Translations under genes and position numbers: made by a program
Notes under the pieces: generated by a model
What the model was told of the DNA's origin: nothing
The model's database searches: none
What the model saw: the letters and a program-made list of their open reading frames with translations, nothing else
Assembly (NCBI RefSeq): GCF_028769735.1
Contig: NC_088174.1
Span: 372,001-436,000 of the forward strand
Direction: 5' to 3'
DNA: 64,000 bases
Source of the DNA: Zonotrichia leucophrys gambelii
Lineage: Eukaryota; Chordata; Aves; Passeriformes; Passerellidae
Shown here: in pieces, positions 1-13,452 of the stretch
Layout: each line of letters begins with the position of its first letter
Position numbering within the stretch: position 1 is the first letter of the stretch

Positions 1-889
1 CCAAACTGCTGTTATTTATATGTTTCTAAGCTGTTTCTAAACAGAACAGATTTTTATTGCTCTCTGGCCCTATGCCCAGAATGAATGGGCAAAATTTTTG
101 GGAAAAAATTAAAAACTGAAAACTTCTCTTTCTGTTTTTATCTCCTTTGCCCATTTCACTGAGGGGTGCATGAGCTGTGAAAAAAACCCCAGAGGTTAAT
201 GCAGTGGGGGTTGTGTCTGAAACCATTAGGGACTCTTCAGGAATGTCATAGAGGAGTATCCTGTGGGAGCTGGACAGGAGCATTGCCCTCACCCCATGTC
301 TGCCATCATGACACTGCTTTTGGGAGCAGCTTCTGGAAATGGGTTTTCTCTGATCCCTTTAGGTTGTGTGCTGTGGGGCAGGGCTGCAGCACACATGGAC
401 ACAACCCAGCCCTGCCAGCACGGGGACCGAGGTGTGCAGACAAAATTCAGCAAACAGGATTGCCAATTTGTGTGTTTGTTCACACTCTCTGGGGATGTTG
501 GCTCAGCAGCCAGGCCCCACAAGGATTTTATTCCCAGGGCTCCGAGATGACCACAGGGTGATCTCTGGAATGACTCAGAGCATGCTTGGCTGAGCTCAGG
601 CAGCTGTGCCCAGCTGAGCTGCTGCTGTCATGAGATACAGTCCTTGAGGTCTTGTCAGCTTCTTGTTTTCACTTGTGGGAAATTGGGATAACTGGGGGAA
701 CCCAGGCTAGAAACCATCTGGAAACCATCTGTGATGCTCCTGGAAGGCTCCCTGGTGTTCCCTGTGGCTCGCCATGTCCAGTTCCCGGGTGCACACACAG
801 CAGGGTGCTCAGGTGCAGGAGGTTTCCCACCCACACTGGTACAATCAGGCCCTCTGTCGCCCCTGAGGAAGGCAGTGCTGCATTAAAAT

Positions 890-1130
890 GGAAAGAGGGA
901 AAATTTAGGTTGGATATATGGAAGAATTTGTTCTCTGTGAGGGTGGGCAGGCCCTGGCACAGGTGCCCAGAGCAGCTGGGGCTGCCCCTGGATCCCTGGC
1001 AGTGCCCAAGGCCAGGCTGGACAGGGCTGGGAGCACCTGGGATAGTGGGAGGTGTCCCTGCCATGGCAGGGGTGGAATGGGATGAGCTTTAGGGTCCCTT
1101 CCAACCCAAACCATTCCATGACTCTCTGTC
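890..1130 (+). repeat. CR1 LINE 3' fragment
   Basis: Sense-strand CR1 3' end: a 'gtgagggtgg' segment, 'gcccagagcagctg', 'gtgcccaaggccaggctgg', 'ggtgtccctgccatggcag' and 'gggtcccttccaaccc', ending in a degenerate form of the terminal octamer repeat (ccattccatgactct). It is 5'-truncated, as most CR1 copies are. It explains the overlapping open frames. Confidence 0.9.
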
Positions 1131-2684
1131 CCCAGAGGTGTGTGGATAATGAGGGTTTTGGAGATCACCTGCCTCACAGAGGATTTTGGAGCCTGGTTTT
1201 GCCTGGTTCCCAAAGCTACAACCCTTACTGACCACGCTGAGTCAGTGAGGCCCCTGGCTTGATCTGTGCCTTACAACTGAGTCGAATGGTGGCACGTCCC
1301 AGGACACTGTGGGCAGGCGTCCACTGAAAATGGGGACAATCTGCTGTGTGCCAGTGTGGAGCCCGGGGCAGGCACTGCCTGCACAGCCCCACACGCTTGT
1401 ATGGGAGCAGCGCCTGGCAGGGCAGAGCAGGGAACTGGAGATGTTTCATAACCAACAGCAGTGGAGGAGATGAGGAGCTGGGCACACATTGCTTCAGACA
1501 TGCTTCTGACAATCCTCTACCTCCAGAGTCTTTCAACTTTAGCTGGGAAAGGTTGAGCTATTAGTTCATGGTGCAGAAGAGAACTGCCCAGGGCTCGTGG
1601 GGCCAGGAGGGTGATGTGAAAGTCAGAGAATTCTTTTGTGTAAATGTTCTTTATTTTCCACTCTTTCCCTAAGTCCCTGAGGCTTTTCAACTTTTAAATC
1701 TGTACTCTTGTGTGGCAGCTGCATTGACCAGCTCTGTAATGTCAATAACCCATGTCACACAGTGTTCTGGAGGGCTCATTGGCATTGGGGAACACAGCAG
1801 CTCATCCTGGTGCTGGGATCCACTTCCAGACTTGTCTTCTAACCTAAACTGACTTGCATGCATGGGATGGGAGCAGTGGGAATGCTGAGGACTGGAAAGA
1901 AGGATCAGTGTCAGACCAAGCCGAGGATCCAGGTGAGTTAGAACCTTGTGAAAGAGCATCACTGCTGTGAGAACAAGCTGCAGAGAGGGGCTGGGTTCCA
2001 GAGGAGCAGAGGAATATGTCAGTCTTGGCACAGTGAGCTCTGAGATGGGCACTGGGTGTGCCCTGGAAAGGCTCCTTCCAAGCAGGGGGCACCTGTGGCA
2101 CTTTTGTATCCCGGTTTGAGAGAGGCAAGTGTTCTGAACCAGTGTTGAAAAGGTTCAGTAAGAGTATCAGAAATGAGAAAGCGCATCAGGACCAGTGATT
2201 TGTTTGAGGAATTCAGGCAGTAATTCTGTCTGCAGGCTATCAGAAAAAAGTGCTTTGATTTGCAGAAATTCCTTCATGATTCTCAATTATTCAGAGCGCA
2301 TTGTGCTGCCTCAGCACTGCGGAGGGAGCTCTGTGCAGTGCTGGCTGTGGTGGTGGCCCTGGTCCCATCCTGGGGGCTCAGGTCATTGCCTGACATGGTC
2401 CTGTGCTACAGCTTCTGACCAGGCCTCCAGTGCAGTGAGGGGAAGAGCAGCAGCATTCCATCCCGCCTGAAGAGCTTTCCTTGGGATTTCTCACACCAGG
2501 GATGTGTGACCAAAAGTGTGACAAATGATTGAGGTGATGCATGCCTGCTGTCACCCCAAATGGTAAGCTGGTGTGGCTTTCTGAAGTGGGAAATTAACTC
2601 TGAAGTGGGAAAACCTGCTTTTACAAATGTTTCACAGAAGGAGATTAGCAAGTAAGCTGGGGACATGAGGTACATCCAGCTGTC

Positions 2685-2850
2685 AGAGCAGCTGTGGCTG
2701 CCCCATCCCTGGCAGTGCCCAAGGCCAGGCTGGACAGGGCTTGGAGCAGCCTGGGATAGTGGAAGGTGTCCCTGCCATGGCAGGGGTGGAACTGGATGGA
2801 CTTTAAGGTCCCTTCTGCCAAAAAGCATTCTGTGATTCTGTGACACCTGG
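2685..2850 (+). repeat. CR1 LINE 3' fragment
   Basis: A truncated sense-strand CR1 3' end containing 'gtggctgccccatccctgg', 'ggataGTggaaggtgtccc' and 'taaggtcccttct', terminating in two copies of the octamer-type tail 'attctgtg'. Confidence 0.9.
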
Positions 2851-5288
2851 GAGGGGCTTTTTGCCAGCTGCATGGTGGGTCCAGTAAAAGCTGCCAGCTA
2901 CAACCTCAGCATGCACAGACTGAGGAATTTTTAAGAAAGCTGAATAGAATGTGCAGCATGACCATTGCCATTCCTGAGTCACATGTCAGTAGCATGGCTC
3001 TGAGTGCCAGCCTCTCTCAGATGGATGCTGGGCAGTCTTGGTCAGCACCACAGCACTCACCTCTGTCTCCTTCCTGAGCACCTATCTCCACATTGTGGGA
3101 GATCCTGGCATTGTTTTTACTTTGTTTGCAGAGATTTTGCTAAGGAATCCCCAGCAGTCGAGTGCTACACAGAGCACTGGGGTGAGCAGCTCATGGGCAT
3201 CAACTCCAATTGGCCAGGCCAAGACACCCATGAGGGCTTAAGCTGCCAGTCCCAGCTGCCCCACAGAGAGCTTGAGCCTGCCCCACACATCCTCCTTGAG
3301 GGCCAGACTTTTCTGTTGAGGCCCATTCACTGTCTATCATTTTTGACACAGCCACGAGGACATTCGAAAATGCTTTTCAATGAAAACAAAACCCAGCATT
3401 TTTGTTTAATCTTTTGGTGCTATCAAAAGCTGCTCACTGCCCTATTTTTAGCTCCCCCAGAACAAGCTGCATGAGCTGTGAAAGGAGCAGCATGTTGATG
3501 AGGGGCAGTTATTGAATGCCAACCTCCCACTGCTCCCCCACACAGGCTGAGCCCAGCAGGGCTCCACACTGGGCATCCCTCACCTCACAGGGCCCCAAAT
3601 GGGGGTCTTGGTCTCTCCTTGCTGTGAGCATGAAGTGCGAGTTGGCAGAGACCTCGGAGGTGTATGAAGACCTCTTGGTTCCTCAGTAGCATCTCCCTGT
3701 TGGCAGAGAGCAGTCCAGTGGAGCCCAGCATGCCAGGGCATACGCGGATGTGCTCAGCCCCTGCTGAATTCATTCTGCCTTTGGCTCAAGGCTTGAGCTT
3801 AGGTGTGCTGGGAGAAATTCCCATTGTGAGTCCTTGTTTGGGAAAGAGCTGCTCCATGGCGAGGTTTGTCCCAATGAATCACCCTGGAAGGAGATGGCAG
3901 TGAAGCACAGCTGGATGTTGGGGAAGGGCAGCACTTTCAGCTCCCTCGAATATACCACTGAAGAAGGAATAAGCTTGACCCAGATACATGAAATAACATG
4001 GTCCCTGACAAAGCACTGCAGCAAGAGCTAGAATTTCACATTTATTAAAAAACCAACTTACTTGCTGTCCACAGATACACAGCCCAGATCTAGGAATGCA
4101 CTGGGATACAATGGCATCAGCATAGGCTGAATCCAGCTGATGCACTGCCGTGACTCTGTGCTGGGGCTATGCCAACACTGCTGCTCCACCTGCCCTCAGC
4201 ATTGCATCTTTTTTTCCTCTTGAAGTCCAGTTTGGGCAGAAAACACGGAAAGCATCTCCTATGCCAGACACTTGACAACCCTGGGTTAGTGCTGGGGATG
4301 CAGACTGTGCACTGGAGCTGGAGACAAAAAATGCCTCAAATTAACTCCTCAAAGCCCAAATCCTGGAGTTTGCAGCACCATAGGAACAGTGATGATAATT
4401 CCTGAAGGTTTATGCTCCAGGTCTGGAAGGGATGGGCTGCCCATGGCACAAGGGATTTCTGAGTGTTTCATGCTGGCCATCCATGTCTGGTGTATTCACT
4501 TGCTGTGCACATCTCCAGGACACCTACTTCCCCTTGCCCGGGTGTGTTTTTTCTTCTTTGCAATGGCTCTTCCCCTAATTAGGAGCCATAAATATGATTC
4601 TACAAAAATTTAAGTTAGGCTCCATATGTGATGGAGGGAGGACTTTGTGCAGACAGATCAGCTTTAAAGCTGCAGAGTGGAAAGGGATTTTTGCAGGGAT
4701 TTTAATCCCAGAATGTTTCAGTTCTTTCCAAAGAAAGGAGAGAAAAATGAAGAGACAGGGAAAGAACCATCGACACATCTCTTTTAAAGCCGCTAATGGA
4801 AGATTCCCCAAGGTGCCCAGTCGAGCTGGAAATCCTCCTGCTTCACTTCTTGACAGCTCCTGTCTCTGCTGGAGTTGTTAGCCCAGACACGTCCGTGTTT
4901 TGGCACTCAAGAACTGACAGATATTGCTGGGCCCCAGCTGGATCCAGGCTCGGGGGTCATGCAGACCCCTGTCTCTGACCCATCTTTTCCCTAGGTGTGC
5001 CCAGGACAGGTGAAGGTTTTCTCTTTTTCTCCTTTCTCTCTGACTGGCAGTGCAGCCAGCAGTGGCCATCGGGGCCAGGAGGAACAGGTGGGTCTTTGCC
5101 ATCCCCGCACACCTGAGCTCACACAAAGGCACAAACCATGTCCTGCTCCTGCCTTCCCCTTGCCATGGGCTGTGGGGATGTGTGATGTGCACCAACAGCT
5201 CTCCAAATTTCCAGAGGGCTCATTTCATGCCCCTTCTGCATTTCCTTGGAGGGGTGCGTTGATCAAAGCGTTTTGATCAAAAGGTGTC

Positions 5289-5471
5289 GGAACACTTGCA
5301 GAGATCAGCTGACAGCCTTTCCATACCGTGGATATGGGACAGACCCACAGTGCCATGCTGCACACACAGGATATGAATAGGAACACTTGCAGAGATCAGC
5401 TTAGAGCCTTTCCATACCGTGGGTATGGGAGAGACCCCTCAGTGTCATGCTGCCCCCGTAGGCTATGAATA
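5289..5471 (+). repeat. 91-bp tandem duplication, two copies
   Basis: Two adjacent copies, about 5289-5379 and 5380-5471, each begin 'ggaacacttgcagagatcag' and end 'tatgaata'. They differ at a modest number of positions. Each carries a short inverted repeat around 'ccatacc gtg ggtatgg', perfect in the second copy and with one mismatch in the first. Confidence 0.85.
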
Positions 5472-8400
5472 CAGAACAGCCCTGTGAGCACCAGCAGAGC
5501 AATGTCTGGCACACTGAGCAGGGGTGTGTGTCCCAGAGCACTCACTGCACCACAAGCAAGTTCATTAGCAAGCAAGTGGCCCATCACTTAATCACCTGTG
5601 TGGTGTCATTGACCTCGTGTCCAGGCACAGGGAGGGAGGTCACATTGCTCCCAGCACCCTGCTCTGGGACAGTGTGTTTTTGCACTGGGAGTAAGGTGTA
5701 AAAGCCTGTGGTTGCTCATCTCGGGCACTGCCAGCCAGCCCCAGACAAGCAGCTTGTTAATTCTTATCTAAAACCAGAAATCTGGATGGAAACCTGAAAG
5801 CAAAATACCCCAACCCTCTGAAAAATGCCTAGAACAGCATCAGAGTGTTTCCCTCTCCAAGGCAGCAGCCACTGGGAAATGGGTATATCAATAACAAATG
5901 GAAGATGTATCCAAAAAATGAATAGTTGAAGTTTCTTTGCCCCGGCAGGTCTGCCTCATCCCCTCATGAAGCCAGGACATCACATGAGGTGGCTGGTGGT
6001 ACTGGCTGGAGATGCCCACAGTCTGCACAGAACTAGCATGGGAAGAGCCAGTGGTGATTAATGCCTCGCACTTCACCCTAGAGGTCCCTAAAGCCTCCTG
6101 TTTGGTGAGTGTTCCAGCACCTTTGGTGTTGGTCTGGCTTTGTTCATGTCTAAGTTGCAGTAAAACTGCCAGAGGGGGTACTGGAACCCCCCTGGCCCTG
6201 CTGTACAGCTCTGTAGGCCATGTGCAGGGCTCTGGGCTCTGTGGGGAGGCAGCGTCCCTGTCTGCCCCCAGGACAGAAGCAGATGTGTCTCCCAGGCAGC
6301 TGCCATGGGGAAGGATATCATCTTCCCATGTATTTCTGGTGGCTCTAAAAAATAATTCTAAAGAGATCTTGGCATCATCCTCACTGTTTTTCTGAGAGGC
6401 ATCCCACAGCAGGGACCCCTCCAGCACTGCAACCAGTATGGTCTGACCAAAGGGTGAGTGTTGTGTTGCGTTTGTATTTGGCATGTTTATTGTTTGATTT
6501 GTGGTTTGGTAGTCCTTTTGGGTTTTTTCTCCTCCTGTTTTTAGAGTGACACAGACCTGCCTTTGTTGTTTAATTGAGCCAGGTGTCATTTATCTATTTG
6601 TTATTTAGCTATTCCCTGCCAAATTTCAAATCCCCTTTCCCCCCCTCCATCCAGTTGTTAACCCCTCCTATCCCAAGCAGTTTCCCCCCTTGAAATCCTT
6701 CGCTGGTTTATCCATTGTATTCCCTGCCCTGTGTGTTCCACGCGCAGTTCTCCTGGTTAGCTGAACACTGTGTCCTCCCTTTATGAGCTGTTGTTTGCCC
6801 CCAGTTTGGGGCTGGGACCCCAGGACTCGGGGAGTGTAACATGAAATAGAGTAACGCAGAGCGCCTGGCCCTGCTGTGCCCCTGTGTCCCTGCTGTGCCT
6901 CCGCTGAGAGAGGGGGACTGCCACCCTCCCAGTGTCACCATCCAGCCGGGACACGCGAGGAGCGGTGACATTCCTCGTTATCCACAGGCACAGGACTCCA
7001 CCTGGGATCCATCCAGCAGCTGTGGCAGGTGGGCCGTTCTCCTGGTCCCTTTTCCAAGGGACTGAGCTGATTCCTGGAGCCATGGAACACACGGGTTCCT
7101 GCTCTCCACTACGTCTTGTGGCATAACTCCCTGTTCCTGCCCATGCTGAGGCTCCTCAGGGAATCTCACAGCTGCCCTCCAGCCTTTTGAAGAGTTAAGG
7201 ATTTGGGCCAAAGGATTTTAACTGCTGAAGGCAAGTCATTCAAATGTAACCATAGCTCCTGGCCAGGGAAACAGCACATGTGCTGCCTCTGGAACAGGCT
7301 ATGGAGCATCCTCTGCCCACAGGAGAGCAGCAGGAGGAGGAGGATGCATCACCAGATGAGCCCTGGTGGAGCCACAGACACTGAAGTTAACTCCTACACT
7401 GGGATATGTGGCTTACTCTTCCTGCTGGGCATCATTCCCAGAGGTTAATGTGCCCTTCAGGAGGCCACACTGACCCCTGCTCCGCCCGAGGCAAAGAGCA
7501 CCCACTGCTGTTCATGCTCTAGGGCTGCTGGGGACCCTCTGAGCCCCACATGCCCCACACACAGAGCTGGGAAGGGAGGGGAGGGACGGGACTCACCACA
7601 GAGGGATCAGACTGTGCTGTGGCCAGCCATGAGGGTGCTTTCCAGAAGCAAAACTCCTGTGGGCAGCAGGCTGACGCCAGTTTCGGGGCTGGGAGGTGCC
7701 AGAGCTTATCCTGACTTGCCCCACACAAAGCCAGGCAGTGATCCCACCTTGGTTCCCCTCAAAGCACCTTGGGTCTGAGGTATGTGGGATGCCCAACTCC
7801 TCCCCAGGGTGCTGAAAAAAGAGATGAACCAGTGCTTCAAAGGCAGCCCAGAACTCCCTGGGTTCTGTAGGTGATTCACTGCAGGTAGGAAGCCCCTCTC
7901 CTGCTCCAGTGCTGGGACAGATTGTGCTGCCAAGCCCAGCCAGCCCAGCTTTGGCAGCAGGACTGGTGCCAAGAAAGGGCAGCAGAACCATGGCTGAAGA
8001 CAGGATCACCACAGGCTCACAGGGGCAGGGCTTTGGCCAAGTGCTGTTGCACGGCCACTTATGTGCTGCACCTGGCCACTGAACAGTGACATGCCTTGAA
8101 AAGGCACTGGCTGGGGACAGGCAAACTGCCACAGGAATGCATGTGTCACACACCTGGAAAACACAAAGCAATGTCCCTGCACCCACATTGCTATAGCTGG
8201 ACAAAACAGAGCAAAATTATCTGTAAAGCCTTATCCACAGCTATCCCAGCATTTAGGGATGCATTGTAGACTTTCCTGGGGAAACATGCTTAAAAGTTCT
8301 AATCTGAGCCTTGTACTTATCTGACCTACTCAGCACCACATGATCTGTGCAGCAAATCATCTGGATACCAAGTAATTACAGCCTGGTGCTAATAAATGAG

Positions 8401-11400
8401 CAACAAACTCATAATTATCTGCAGGAGTTTTGATGAATGATTTTTGGAAAACCCTCCATGACTCTTGCTAAGTTTGGAAGGACTCAGATCCATCTGTGCC
8501 TGTGGGATGAGGCAGTGGAAAGGAGGGTCACACCTGGCACAGCGCGGGGCTGCCGCTGATGTCCTGGCTTACAGGGAGAGTTCTGTGCCCCTCGAGGTCT
8601 CTGTACAGCCCCAGCTCTTGGTTCCTGCGGAGCAGGGCAGACAACCCGTGCTTCTGTGTGCAGAGCACAGGGACAGGGGCACTTGGGCTGGCCCTGGGTG
8701 GCGCTGGTGGCCATGCAGTGCATCCACCTGGTGTCCATCCAGCTGAGGGGCAGGGCAGGCACCGTGGTGAGGGGCTGGCAGGGAGCTGCCCTGCAGTGCC
8801 CTCGTCCTGACTGGCTCCCAGCACGGCTCCTGCCGTGCTGCAAAGCCAGGAGAGCTGCCTCACACCCAAAAAGGGCTTGGCAGCAGCTGATCCCAGCCAG
8901 AGATAATGGCAGCGCTGGGAGGGAACCCACAGGGCTGATTGTGGCGCAGGCAGCGGGCAGGGCTGTGCAGCGCTGCTCTGCAGGTGTCCAGGGGCACTCC
9001 CAGGGCCTCTGGGGGATCCTGCTGGGGCAAATCCCACTGGTGACATGGAGGGGGTGAGGCCACCTTCAGCCAGACCTTCTCCTGCAAACATCCCTGTGCT
9101 CATCCCTGCTGTGCTCAGCACTGGGTTAGGTCCCCCTCAGGTGAGCCTGGGCTCTGGTACCCCAGCCCCACATCTCTCTCTGTGCGTGGGGATGGAGATG
9201 AAGGCTGAGGATGAGGCCAAAGCACACATCAGCTCAGCTCCATCGCCTCAGTCTCCTATCCGTGGTTTGTGCTTGGGCTCAGCACGCACCCAGTCCCTCG
9301 GGACTCTTCTGGGTTGTGCTGCTGCTCCCATCAGGACAGGCAAGCCCTGGGAGCATGTGGCATTTTGTGGTGATGCCCTGCAAAGGCTATGGGCAGCTCT
9401 GGAGCTCCTCTGCCCACTGCAGCCCACCTGGGGTTCCCCCATCTCCTGCAGAAAGCCTGGGGAGGAGCTGAGTTCAGCCCAGCCCATTGAGCACCAGCCC
9501 CTTCCAATAGCAACATCCCCCAGAAAAGCAGCATCCCGTGCACTGAGCCAGCTCTTCTGCCCTCCTGAGCTGGCGGAAATACTTTTTGCTAGACCTATAA
9601 ACCTTTGTGAGTGGCTATAAAGTTGCAAAACCTCACCCAGGGCACTGCAGCGGCTGTGAGAACAGACCCAGGCCCTCTCTGGGCTGCCTGCTGGAGGGGG
9701 CACCAGGCAGCACAGTTCTGAACGCTCTGCTCGCTATGGAAATGAATTGAAAGCAATTTTTTCCTCACTCTGTCATGCCAGCAATGTGTTCCCCAAACAC
9801 AACTCTCAGTTGGCTGATGGGTGTCTCAGAGGGCATCTGCACTGACAGAGTGAAATACCTGAAGCAGAAGTGCTCTCCACAAGTCCTCGTAGCCCTGATT
9901 TGTGATGATTTATCCTTGGCAGTGAGGCAGAAGCCATTAGGATGGATGTGCCTGTGAAGGAGCACATTTCTTGTGAGAGCTGCAATTACAATAATGAGCT
10001 GTGTGAGAGGGACACCAACTTTTCCAGCAGCAGCAAAGCAGCTCCACAAGCCTCGGGATGCGACCAGCATGAAGGGACAGTGTTGGGAAGTCTGCTTCCA
10101 TCAAACAAGCATCAGATCTCCTTAAGATCTTATACTGACATTCTCTTTGCAACTGTGAGTTGCTGGGAAGGCAAGAAACTTGCCTTACTTTAAGTAGGTG
10201 GCGAGGTATGACAATCCTGCTGGAGCTTTAAAAGTAACAAAAATAGGTGTGAGTGCCCTGCTCTGCAGGAATTTGGTGCCGGCTGAAGACTGAGATGCTC
10301 AGATAGCTGCTCAAGGGTTTGGTCAAGCAGGAGCCTCTCTGGAAAACAAGGAGATAAACCACCTCCATAACAACTTCTCAGCCCTTAGATGTGAAGTTTT
10401 TACCTTTTATCTCCATCCAAAAGAACAATATTTTTGTTTTCCCATGTCAGCTGAGAGTAGGGGCAGCCGGGGTGACCAGGCAGCTCCCCACACTGATCAG
10501 CTCAGCTCTGGGTCCCATTTCTCTGGAAGGAAGCACAGGCTGGTGGTTCTCAGAGCTCACAATCCTCAGCAAATGGTTTGAGTAACTCATCACCCTCCTA
10601 ACGAGCTGAGTGCATTGTGTTTCCCCTCTGAACTGCTGGTTGATGCTCCCAGCTCAGCTTTGTGCCAGACCTGTGCTGGGTGAAAGAAGCTGTTCCTACT
10701 CAGTGTCAGCTCCCCTCGCAGGTTTTCACGGGCTGGACTGGTGTCACCATGACCTCTGCTATGGGAAGTAGCTGAAGTTTTGAAGCTTCACCAAAGCTTT
10801 TCAGCTTCTCTGCATAGTTTTAGCTCCCATAAGGGATGTCCCTTCCCTTCACCAGCCCCAGCACCAATGGAGGAAGCAAGACAGTCAGTGTATGTGTACA
10901 CCTGTGCATGGTTCCATCCTCCACCTCCTCTTCTTCCTCCTCCAGACTTCAATTTCCCATCAAGCCTGAACATCACTTTAATTTGGAGCCGGCACGCACA
11001 GCTCTGCTCCCGAGCCCCATGCCTGCCGAGGGAGGAGCAGAGCAGCAGGCAGTTGCACCCTGTTGGACCTGCTGGGCCTGCAGGTGCCTGTTCCACAGGG
11101 AATTCCTCTCCTGACACTGGGAGTCACAGCTGGCTGGGGGAGCAGAGCGGAGTAGAAGGGGCTGCAGCTCAGGGAGGCTTCACTTGAACCTCGCATGAGG
11201 ACCTGAGGGCTGACAGCCTGTCCTGAGGGGGCAACCATACTCATGGGCAGGGTCCTCTCCCACCAGAGTCAGCCACATCCAAAATGTCCTTGTCACCTCA
11301 TGCAGCTCACTTACTGTGCTTTCAGCATCAGTTGCTCTCCCAGCTCCTCTCACTGAACAGCAGCACATCACGTTATCCCTGAGATGAGCTTCTCTCGCTC

Positions 11401-13018
11401 TGATTTGCATTTTGTTCTGTTCTGCATGGCCTGCCCCAGTCTCATCTGACTGGCTTGCCACAGCTGGACACAGTGAGGCAAGCTCCACTCTCCAGGCTGC
11501 CCAAAAGCTCTTGGCCTCTCTCCTGGCTGGAGAGGAGCCAGCTCCCTTCCCGGGGCTGTGTCCAGCTCTCTCCCTGGGTTTCTGCTGTTCCTAAGGTTGG
11601 CTGCCTCCCGGGAGGCCTGCCTGCTCCTGTTGCCCAGATAAAATCTGGGCTGCACTCTTGCCCTCCCCACAGGGCGCCTTGCAGCCGCTCTGCTGTGCCC
11701 CTGCACAGAGACTGTGGGCAGCCAGCCACGCTCATGCCTAGACCTCGAGCCTCTGTTCCACAGCCTGACTCAGTAACTGCCCTCAATGTGCCTTCTGCTC
11801 CCTCCTCTGCCTCAGTAACAAAGGCAGTGCTGTTTAGGACCATGAGATATTTACTGCGGGTGGGCAGCGGGCTCAGGACAGCCTCATGGGCCCCACGCGT
11901 AGGGATGGGCACCTGCTCAGCCAAAACAGGGATCCTGCTCTGGCAAACCTCAGCCCTTGTCTTTCCAGTTCCCTGCCCAGCACGTGCTCCTATCCAGAGG
12001 TGCTACTGTGAACCCCAAGGCAGGATCTGCTGTCATTTGTCCCTCCTTAAAATCCCTCAAGCTCAGCATTCATTTTTTTCTCTCTACTTCCAGCTGATGA
12101 GGTGTGAACAGGGAGGAGGAATCACTTGCTGGGTGCTGCAGGCAATGGGGTAGGGGAATATATAAGCTGGGAGAGCACATCTTTCCTTTTTTGAAAGTCT
12201 TTGATGTCCTTTGAGTGCAGATGATGACTGCTGAGGAAATTTTGAGTGCTCTGAATTGAGCATATTTATTTTTTCTGGTTATAAGCCTGACCTAGGTCTT
12301 ACTAAGTGCATATTTACTTTGTTTAATTGCTAAGATAGCCTAATGCTGGGGTGAAAAAACCATAGTAGTGGAATACCTGTTACCTGTCAGTGTGTGAGGC
12401 TCAAAGAAAGTGGGAAGTTCATGCAAACATGGAAGGGCTGCCCCGAGTGTGTGTGAGCCATGAGCTGGGAAGGGGGAATGCTCCTTGCAGCATGGTGAGT
12501 CAGGGCAGCCCTGGTGATGCCGGGAGCTGGCTGGGGCTGAGGAAGGCTGGTTTGGCTGCTGAGAGCTGGCTTCTCTTTTGCACAGCACAGGGGTTACCTG
12601 AAGCATTCCCCAAGCCAGCATGGTCACTGTGGGAGCCTCGTGACAGCAGCCTGAGCTATCCTTGGCTAGGACCTGGTGAATGCAGGCGTGGTGTAACCTC
12701 CCTTTCCCTTTGTGCTGTCACAGGGATATGTGTGTACAAAGGGACATTCTCAAATGCAGCTTTGGAAATATGTCAGAGGAAGGAGAAATTCTCATAAGAA
12801 CGCATTAGAAATCTCTGGGCTTTGAGAGCCAGTATTGCCCTTGGATGCTCGATTGAGCAGGTCCAACAGCTGAAATGAAGTTCCTGGGGAACACTCCAGC
12901 AGGGCTGCCCTGCTCCTTGCAGTGCATGTCCCACTGAGTGCAGTGCTGTGCTCTGCAGTGCGTGCCCTTGGGAGTAACTCCTGTACTTCATTCTTGTTTT
13001 ATTTCCTACTCAATTGAT

Positions 13019-13452
13019 TGTTTGGGGGGTCAAAATCGTGTCCTTGGGTATGGAGGCCAGTAAGCCATCTGGGAAAAGCTTACCCCCCTCCCCTGGAGGC
13101 ACAACCCTTAAGCAACAACCTCTTGGTCATGGCAAAGAAAAGAAGTTTCCTCCAGAATGCATTGTTGTCATATGTTGATTCCATGTATCCCATTGGCCTT
13201 TCCCCTTAGTTCTGCTCCTGTGCCCTCATCTCGTTCATTCTGATGTCCTGCTCCAGCCCTCGCTATCCCTGTATAAACCCCTGCTCTCTGTGCCTGAGTG
13301 GGTTCTTGGGGCCTGGAGCCCTCTGCAGTAAGAGCTCAATAAAGACCCTGTGTGGAGCCCCAGAGCAGGGCTCCATCCCTCCCTGCTGCCTGTGGAGCCC
13401 CAGAGCAGGGCTCCATCCCTTCCTGCTGCATCGCTCGTTGCTGTGACAGCAA
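13019..13452 (+). mobile_element. Probable solo LTR of an endogenous retrovirus
   Basis: The segment begins TGTTTGGGGGG. It carries a TATA-like 'tgtataaacccc' near 13270 and a polyadenylation signal 'caataaagacc' near 13338, about 66 bp apart, which is the U3-R-U5 arrangement of an LTR. It ends near 'gctgtgacagca' (CA end). The putative U5 contains a 40-bp direct duplication (13351-13390 and 13391-13430). I see no internal retroviral genes and no convincing target-site duplication, so the borders are uncertain and the assignment rests on the promoter and poly(A) layout. Confidence 0.5.
13351..13430 (+). repeat. 40-bp direct duplication
   Basis: Two adjacent 40-bp copies starting 'tgtggagccccagagcaggg' are nearly identical (ccctgctgcc versus tcctgctgca at the ends). 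They sit just after the AATAAA of the putative LTR. Confidence 0.9.

Noticed and set aside
5888..6589. 233-codon antisense ORF
   Set aside because: No domain or repeat signature found; composition is unremarkable and there is no supporting promoter or splice structure.
6590..7000. Possible second LTR (antisense polypurine-like tract near 6635, 'ataaag' motif near 6782)
   Set aside because: No clear TATA plus AATAAA pair at LTR spacing and no TG/CA termini that I could define; too weak to list.
12155..12175. TATA-like 'gaatatataagctgg'
   Set aside because: Isolated motif without CpG island, downstream ORF or splice context.
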